DNA of 64,000 bases from Pterobdella sp. o SKG-2022. Taxonomy: Eukaryota > Annelida > Clitellata > Hirudinida > Piscicolidae. The stretch is taken from NCBI GenBank assembly GCA_964035795.1, contig OZ038320.1, positions 24,864,118 through 24,928,117 of the forward strand, read 5' to 3'. The stretch's first letter is position 1, and each line of letters opens with the position of its first letter. Both the position numbers and the translations under genes were made by a program. Shown in pieces: positions 56,880 through 64,000 of the stretch. Under the pieces are notes generated by a model. That model was not told where the DNA came from. It ran no database searches and worked only from the letters and a program-made list of their open reading frames with translations.

Positions 56880-59771
56880 TCATATCCTCTTGGCCTTCCT
56901 CGGCCTGGGCCCTGAGTGCTTCAGAGGGGTCCTATCAGATAAGCACACGACGTTCAAGCCAGCCATCTGCAGTCCCTTTACAGCAGGCTGTGGTGCGAAG
57001 TTGTTAACATCAACGCTAAGAAATATACTTCGAAAAGATATCATTATAGAAAATTATTAGTTAAAAAAATTATCGTTAATTTCTTTTCAAGATGAGACAA
57101 GCAGTTAAGTATGTTTTAAACGTCGTCATCAGCGTTTAAGGATTAATATTCTCTGTTAGGAGTTTGACAAAACCATTGAACTTCACTTCAAAAGGACATA
57201 AAAAATCCAATTAGATTATACTGCTGTAAATGTCACAGTAACTATGGTTAACAGCAGTCGACCAGACCATTCAGACTAGAGTGATTGGTCATACACTTGG
57301 TTCGTGTTCAAAAAAATTTTTAATAATTATTTTGCTGTAAATTTTATTTTATTAACTTAATAAAATATATTTTTATTGATTATTTTTTGAAACATTCTTC
57401 AAAAATGATAAAACGACGTTAAACGATGAAGTGATGAACTTACTTTATTAGTGATCAACAATAACATTAAAAAAATAAAAATGCTCAATAAAAATTCAAA
57501 ATAATTCAGTTAACACAACAATGTAATGGATATACAACCAGTCTGCCAGCTCCAATGCCCTTCAAAACAACTCTGACATTCTTCACCCCCTTCTTCATGA
57601 CTTGCTGTGCAAGTACGAGAATGCATGAGTGTAAATTCAGAATTAAAAATTGCGGCAGTTTTTTATCATCTATATGATCAATAATGGCTCTACGACAAAC
57701 ATGATGGAACATGAATGATAAAAAGTTCATATTAGATTATATTGCTGTAGGCATCCCAGTAGCTGGGGTATACAGCAGTAGACATGACCAATTTTTAATG
57801 ATCTGAACTAATTAATGAATCTCATAGAGAAAATTGAGAAAAATTAAAATATCACTTGAAAAATTGTAAAAATAAAAATCAAGATAAATTTAATGATAGA
57901 AAATTAATAATGGGGATGCAACAAGATATAACCCCACCAGTCCAACAGACAATGCAGTTGCCTGGGCAGCAACTGTGGTGCTCTTCTTGACATTCCTGAA
58001 CCCCTCCATTCCCTGTGATTTGTGTGAAGTTGTTTAGTGTGATTGTGATGATGATGTGTTTTGTGGTAGTAATAGTGATGTGTGGTAGTGATATAGTTAT
58101 GAAGGTTTTAATCATGCAATAGTTATGAAGATGGGTTGTATAATGTGAGCTATAATAATGTTGAAGTTGTTTAATGAATGTGTTTATGCAAATTTGAATT
58201 CTATCTTAAATAAGTTGACCCTATTCACCAAAAAGGGGATGCTAATTGCTCAAAAAAACTAAATGACTGAATAGAACCAGAAAACCAAATGAGGTAAGTT
58301 ATAACACAAAAAGAGTTTCTGATGAAATAAATTGAAATACATTGTTTAAAAGTGAAGTGGTGTCTCATAACATAAAATATGCACTCACACAAGAAGAGTT
58401 TGCTATGTATTCTGTCCCTGAAAATACCATTACATTTCAGTATTAATATGCATTATTGTATTATTAATTTCAACACCATCAGTATATATAGAAGGTTATA
58501 GGTGAAAAATAATCTTATGCAACAAATTAAACTGATAGGTTATAATTATTAATGTTAATGCTTTTGTATAAACAAAAACAAAAATAGAATTATGTGAGAC
58601 CTGAGTGGTTAGAAGCATGTATGACAGTATTGTTAGGCGAAGATCTTATATGAACGATAGGCAACTCATCAAAGCGAACTCCATCTATCTCCCATGATGG
58701 TGTAGAAGCATTTGGAATCAGCAGACCTTGGCTGTAAAATATTTCGAGTCACTTAATAATTCTTAGTGTTGTAAGTTTTATTGAAATTTTATGATTTTTT
58801 AATTAATATGATCTTGAAGCTAACAAAGATAAATACCATTAGGGTAAGTTTTTTATAGATATTATTATTGTGACAGTTGCCTTAATTAATAATTAGACAT
58901 CAGTATTGCTTATCAAGAAATTTCTTTATTTGACAAATAGAGAATATGCTAATTATTATTAACTATTTATATATCAAGAATATATAATGAAGTATCCAAC
59001 TCTGAATGCCCATGGTGAAAAGGACCTTCTAACTTGTTTTCATATGACTCTTTCAGCAATGTTTTTTTTCCTTTGATATCTTTACTAAGAACATATGAAT
59101 TGGCTGATGCATGAACGAAACGTTGATCTGAAATAAATATCTTCTTAAAATATGTCTAAATTTGAACACCCAACAATTTTGAAACAATTAAAACATGAAA
59201 AATAAATACTTTCAAAAATAGTATCTTTAACTAAACGAGAAAATGTTTTAGCAAATACATTTAATTTATTTCCAAACATTCTTTCAAGTAATTTTTTGTT
59301 AGCGGTTTCCTTTTCGCAGCAAGGTTAAAACACACATATCGACAAGCTCACATAATCATATTTGATTAGTTGCTAAATAAGAATAAATAAAAAAAAGTAA
59401 TTTATTCAATTTGAGTTTACACCAAAACAATTTTTTCGACAAAAAAAATTTTAAATGTTAGAAATTTTTGTGAATTGCTCATTTGATAGATAAGTTACTT
59501 GTTTTAAGCGTTAATGAAATATTTTATAAAAATTATTAATAGATCATGTGTTTCACAATTTTAAGAATAATTATTTCAATTAATAGATCAGTACTCATGC
59601 TAGACTATTAAATCAGAATAAATCTTAATTCCATAAGCCATGATACTCACTGCAAAAAGTGAGTTTGTTGAGATGTGGGGGAATATAATGCAGTTGCAGA
59701 ATCCCATTGAACCCCTCAATGCTGCGCAAGATTAGCGCGTTTATTGCAGCCATCTCCAGGAAAGATAACAT
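56880..59771 (-). CDS. MRPS11: Mitochondrial small ribosomal subunit protein uS11m (MRPS11), 7 exons, complete
   Basis: Component of the mitoribosome small-subunit platform. Exons: 59651-59771, 59001-59127, 58601-58731, 58389-58417, 57938-58012, 57539-57604, 56880-56987. The sum is 657 nt (218 aa plus stop) and all phases match. After a nonconserved N-terminus (MLSFLEMAAINALILRSIEG, probable targeting region) the uS11 domain reads DELPIVHIRSSPNNTVIHAS, TEYIANSSC, GMEGFRNVKKSTTVAAQATA, MKKGVKNVRVVLKGIGAGRL, GLQMAGLNVVCLSDRTPLKH and SGPRPRKARRI. The S11 signature and the C-terminal PRPRKAR are intact. Exon 4 is only 29 nt and supplies the S-S-C-G turn; without it the frame breaks. An in-frame second ATG at 59753 is an alternative start. 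Confidence 0.95.
57209..57290 (-). repeat. R1 3'-end fragment in MRPS11 intron 6
   Basis: ATTAGATTATACTGCTGTAA and AACAGCAGTCGACC match the outer end of minus-strand R1 copies. Confidence 0.6.
57732..57786 (-). repeat. R1 3'-end fragment in MRPS11 intron 5
   Basis: ATTAGATTATATTGCTGTAG and CCCAGTAGCTGGGGTATACA match the ends of the young R1 copies (which read CTGTATACCCCAGCTACTGG on the other strand). Only about 55 bp remain. Confidence 0.65.
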
Positions 59772-60480
59772 GCGGTAATATAGCTTGAACCTTGTGGCTA
59801 CATAGTGTGAGCAAGAAATAAAAGGTGATTTTAATATTGCATTGGTTCTTTTATGAGTTTGACTCTGGTTGACATGATGGTGATGACATTGATATTCGCA
59901 TTAGGCCTATATATTTAATATAAATCTGAATATTGATTGGATTTTTCCATAATGATAAAGTTGACATGATACTTTTTAGATATCTGTAGATTGAAAGTGA
60001 GGGAACTTTTCAAGCATAAGAAACACTGTTTCCGGATGGGTAGCACAGAATTGAAAGTTTTAAATGTTATTATGTTTGAAATTTAAAAAAAAGTACATAT
60101 GATGCGTAGTTGAGAGAAAATTTTTTATGTCTACTACAGGGTATTGTGCTGAGTAGTTTTTTATTGGTAAACGATCGTTCCAATGACAAACTTGTGAGTG
60201 TGAGCTAGAATGGAAAATTTAGTTAAATATTTTCCAAAATAAATTGACTCGAACAAAAAGTTTTTATTAAAAAGTTTGCAAACCACGAGACACACGAAAA
60301 CATGGCGACTAACATTTTGTCAGCTTCAACATTGCGAGCAAAATGTTGCGGAATAATTTAATGATTGAAAGTAACAATAATGACTTGTTAAATTGTGATG
60401 GACGAAACAAAACCAAAATATGCGAGAAATGTGTGAAGAATGTCGAATAAACCAAGCATACACTTAAAAAACTAAGAAGG
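59772..60480. other. Intergenic region between myosin 3' end and MRPS11
   Basis: About 700 bp with no gene. It must hold the myosin 3' UTR and the MRPS11 promoter. I see no distinctive element. Confidence 0.5.
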
Positions 60481-63400
60481 TTAGTTGGCTTCAGAGCTAG
60501 CTCGTAAGAACCTGGATCCTCTTATGCCGTTTAGGGCGTTATCGGGCAACACGCTTGACGATCGGTTCTTCGCTCTGTAGAGACCTGGCATGCGTTTGTT
60601 TGTAGTTTTTATAACCATCAAATTGCCCTAAATACCTTATGTCTAGGGCTTCGTCGGATAGTCAGTTTAAGAAGAAATTTTGATAGCTTTAGCATTATCA
60701 TTAGATATTAGTATGACAACATGGAAAAATCACATATCCATAATTTTGAAAATTTAGACGAGTACATAAAAAATCCAACCAGAATTAGAATTGGTGACTA
60801 AGTTGTATATTCTAATTAAGAATCAATAAAAAGGTTACTAAAAAGTATATCAACCTAAAGAGCTGTCATCGACTTTTTCGACCATCACTTCTATCTCCTG
60901 TTGAAGCTTTTTGAACTTTCCTAAATTCATTCCCGCTACCTCTTCCTGTTTTCCGGTTCAATCGTTAGATTATCAATCTGGCTCCGAGAAACGCCCAATA
61001 TGCGTCTTGGTTACTTTTTTTTTTCATTTTATTTTTATGCCAACTGTTAATAGAGCTATGCATAAAATTATCATTTTTTCATGAATATTAAATGAAAAAT
61101 GAGCTATTTAGAAATTTATAACTGAGGAATAATTCGCTAAATGCTAAAAATTAAGCTAAGTTGTATTCTTGTAGGTATGTATACTTACAAATCTCAAATG
61201 TAAGAACATTAATATAAAGTTATATTGGATGAAATAATATTTTTTAGATTATCTTACACTATCAATGCCTGATAGTATAAAATAATTTTATAAAGGCTTT
61301 TACATAAAGCTCGTTTCCTCACAATTATGCTATTCAGACTAATCATCTCAGTTTTGAATCACTGATGATGATTTTTTGAAAACTAAAAAACATTCTAGTA
61401 AGTATACAAATTTTTCTACCACTATTATTGCTTAAAACTCCAGTTAATACATTCACGGATTATATAACACTCACTGCTTCATCCACATGCTTCTTATAAT
61501 TCTTCAGCTTCCCGTGGAACTTTTCGAGCACCTGCGCGTGTTAAAAGTTTCAAAAGTTTCAATACATCACGAGATGTTTGTTAAATCTATTTTGAATAAA
61601 AATTCTTCATAAAATTATTTTATCTGAAATGCTTTTTGATAATATACACTTTAGGTACATATTTTTGCAAGCAGAAATGATGATGCTTCGAGTGTGGCCT
61701 AAGTGAAGGCTTATTTTTTCTCAGACTGCAAAAAACACTACTGCGTCGTATGTACTATTGAAACATGAACAAATGGACATCACCTCGTGCAGTTTGTCGT
61801 GATTTCCTCTATCTTCGTCCATTTGACCTGCGAGCTCTTTTAACCGTCTTTCTTGTCTTCTCATCGACTGTCGATAAAATCAATATTAGCTATAAAACAT
61901 ACGTTTAATATACTTTTGTTGCTTCATGAAAAAATTTTATACTTATTGTTTTATTTCAAAACCACCCAGCAAATATACACGTGAAGGCTTTCCATTGGAT
62001 CGCTTTGCTTAGCAACCTCATTGAATATGTTTCACAGAACGATACTTGAACATGAAACTTTAAAAGATGACCCACCTTAACCGTTTCATTGTGCTTCTGC
62101 TGTTCAGTTTCCAACTCTCCTTCCAACTCCTGGATTCTCTGGTCCATCTTCTGACTCAGGCGCTTTACTTTGTTTCATATTAACTTTTTAATTTTTTGAT
62201 AATTTTTATTATTATATTTTTTGCAAAAAAAATTATTATATTAAGTAAGAAAACTTGATATGATGAGCTTAACAGGATAATGACTCCAAGTATACAATAA
62301 TATTCCGGACAATTTAATTCCTAGCGTTTTCTTATTTCAAACATAACATGCATTTAATTCACTTTGGCACTCTGGTTGAAAATTCACTTGAAAATTATTT
62401 TATGTTATAACAATGAAGACTAACTTCCTTGGACCGCTGCATTTTCAGCTTCTTCCAGTCTCGTCTGCATTTCTTTCAAGTTTGCCTCCAGACTCCTTGA
62501 CCAATGATTTTTTAGGTGTAATAAAATATGAGCAAAATGAAATAGTATAAAAAATAGAACCATAAAAACATGACAAAATAATTGAAATAATAAGTGATAA
62601 AAAATAAAATAGAAGCAATAAAAGAATGTAAATAATATAATGAAACTCATGAATTTGAAAGAATGAAAAGCTTAAATGCTTTAAGTTGAACTCATAACAT
62701 GAATTTGGGGTATATTTATTAAGTTTTTGTACAAACTACTTTCAATTTTATCCTATGTTCATGTCTCTCAAAATATATTTTTCAATTTCATTTATGCTAA
62801 TAGATATTTTAAAAATTAAAAGTTTACTTGTCTATACCATAAAAACAAACATCGATGAAAATTGAGGCTTTTTTGAAACATACCTCTTGTTTCTATCCAA
62901 TAGATCGGCTCTTTCCTGTTCTGACCTAATTTCTTCCACCAATCGGGCTGCTTCTGTAGATACCTTATAGATTGGATGATGAACTTCATAGAATACTTTG
63001 TAAAAAAAAATAAAAAAAGCTTGAAATAAAGACGATATCAATTACTTGTGTCAAATATTTAAAAATTTGTATTGACTTATAAAAAACCAAAGTGAATCAA
63101 ACTTTTTTGCATTTCTCTTCGATATTTCTGTTTTCGTTCAGTTGCTCGGCCAATTCATTCTGATGGTAGTGATCAAATAATCGTTTTAATGATGTTCAAG
63201 CAATATTTTTAAAATATTGGATTGTAATTTGTTGACTTATCCAATATTGCCATGATTATAATATAATGTATAGTTCTGCAAATATTTCTAGTTTTTTTTT
63301 TTAAATTCTGGGTTTTTTATTATCAGAATGCTTTGATAATATTTATTAAATACATGATACCTTGAAATTGACTTTAAATTTCGAATCATTATCCACATTC

Positions 63401-63930
63401 AGTTGATTATTCACTCAAAATCAAATCGCTTGAACAGATCAAAACATGCTCATCAGTTGCAAGCTCCAACAAACAACAAGCCTCACATGGATGAGTGCCA
63501 CGTCAGACTCCAACTTCTTCTTGGCTCCCATGAGAGTGGTTACTTGCGCTGAAGATTCTGAGTAGCGCTCAACAGCCTCCTGCAGTTCGCTCTGCATTGT
63601 CTGGATGGGTTTCAATCCTTCACTATATTCGGATGTTTTTAGTGTTGTTTTTGTCCATTTTTGCGTTTTTTTAATTCACCCTTTAAAGTTTATATAAATT
63701 TTGGACGAGTTTTAAATGTTAATAATGACATTTTAAAAGTCTAATTCAACTAATTCTGTATAAAATTTGACGCCCTATTTGAACCAAACTTGTTTCACAG
63801 TTTTTAAAACAAATACCTTGAATTCTTTCTCAACAGCTTCAAGTTGAGACCTGGTGTCTTCTAGTTCTAAAGCCACTGTAGCAGCTCTCCTCTCTGCTGC
63901 TGCTTGGTCAGTCCTGGCCAGTTGACGTTG
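60481..63930 (-). CDS. Muscle-type myosin heavy chain, C-terminal rod (last 10 exons; gene continues beyond window)
   Basis: Coiled-coil tail of class II myosin, which assembles thick filaments. Exons in order: 63817-63930, 63487-63600, 63103-63159, 62884-62963, 62425-62495, 62076-62167, 61784-61867, 61475-61531, 60855-60945, 60481-60584. The sum is 864 nt (287 aa plus stop), all in phase. It aligns without gaps to the light meromyosin end of muscle myosin: VALELEDTRSQLEAVEKEFK, QVTTLMGAKKKLESDVALIH, NELAEQLNENRNIEEKCKK, LEANLKEMQTRLEEAENAAV, MDQRIQELEGELETEQQKHN, SMRRQERRLKELAGQMDEDR, KLKNYKKHVDEAEEVAGMNL. It ends with a non-helical tailpiece RAKNRSSSVLPDNALNGIRG. The segment before it (QQEIEVMVEKVDDSSLGLY) has lost the usual acidic EEAEERAD run of the assembly region. 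Paramyosin is a less likely alternative, since the match to myosin is closer. Confidence 0.88.
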
Positions 63931-64000
63931 CTGTTGATGGAGTATAAATTCTTAAAAAAAAGTCAACCATTCTTATCCTTTGAAATTCTTTTAGAAATTC

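Noticed and set aside
57879..58115. Frame reading NGGVQECQEEHHSCCPG
   Set aside because: Out-of-frame reading of MRPS11 exon 5, whose true frame is GMEGFRNVKKSTTVAAQ.

Overview
This is nuclear DNA from an invertebrate animal. It is AT-rich and intron-dense, with GT-AG introns and short exons (29-840 nt). Genes are separated by microsatellites, non-LTR retrotransposons, tRNA-headed SINEs and foldback elements. The coding content is plainly metazoan: muscle myosin rod, MCU, a mitochondrial carrier, XPG, ADI1 and mitochondrial uS11m. I could not place the phylum from sequence alone. A 200-base run of N marks an assembly gap.

I assembled gene models by hand from homology, splice sites and phase. 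In the five complete models the exon lengths sum exactly to whole codons, and every junction keeps phase. From left to right: an EGF-like exon at the left edge (+); MCU, mitochondrial calcium uniporter, 8 exons, 354 aa (+, 4948-9936); SLC25A10-type mitochondrial dicarboxylate carrier, 9 exons, 293 aa (-, 13785-23105); an unrecognised type I membrane protein with an FN3-like fold that shares a 322-bp divergent promoter with the carrier (+, 23428-29308); ERCC5/XPG nuclease, 11 exons, 811 aa (-, 31137-46326), with an 8.2-kb intron full of retroelements; ADI1 acireductone dioxygenase, 4 exons, 175 aa (-, 49653-53227); a 5S rRNA-like gene (+, about 55395-55513); MRPS11, 7 exons including a 29-nt microexon, 218 aa (-, 56880-59771); and the last ten exons of a muscle-type myosin heavy chain (-, 60481 to beyond the window).

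Three of the genes (MCU, SLC25A10, MRPS11) make mitochondrial proteins. ADI1 acts in methionine salvage and XPG in nucleotide excision repair. I see no operon-like coupling beyond the divergent promoter.

The repeats are informative. An APE-RT LINE family with a Cys/His knuckle is present in several copies. A second, L2/CR1-like LINE is nearly open but is fused at its 3' end to a roughly 345-bp repeat (R1). R1 is scattered through the window, and two copies are about 96% identical. A 330-bp SINE-like element (R2) sits inside one R1 copy with a perfect 10-bp target-site duplication. Other repeats are long perfect palindromes, a TA-flanked TIR element with an internal 27-bp tandem array, and (GATA)n, (TTAG)n and (ACT)n arrays.

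I found no convincing prokaryotic-style novel system. The best leads are the membrane receptor-like gene, the R1/R2/LINE relationship, the palindromic foldback family and the XPG protein that stops just after its nuclease core.
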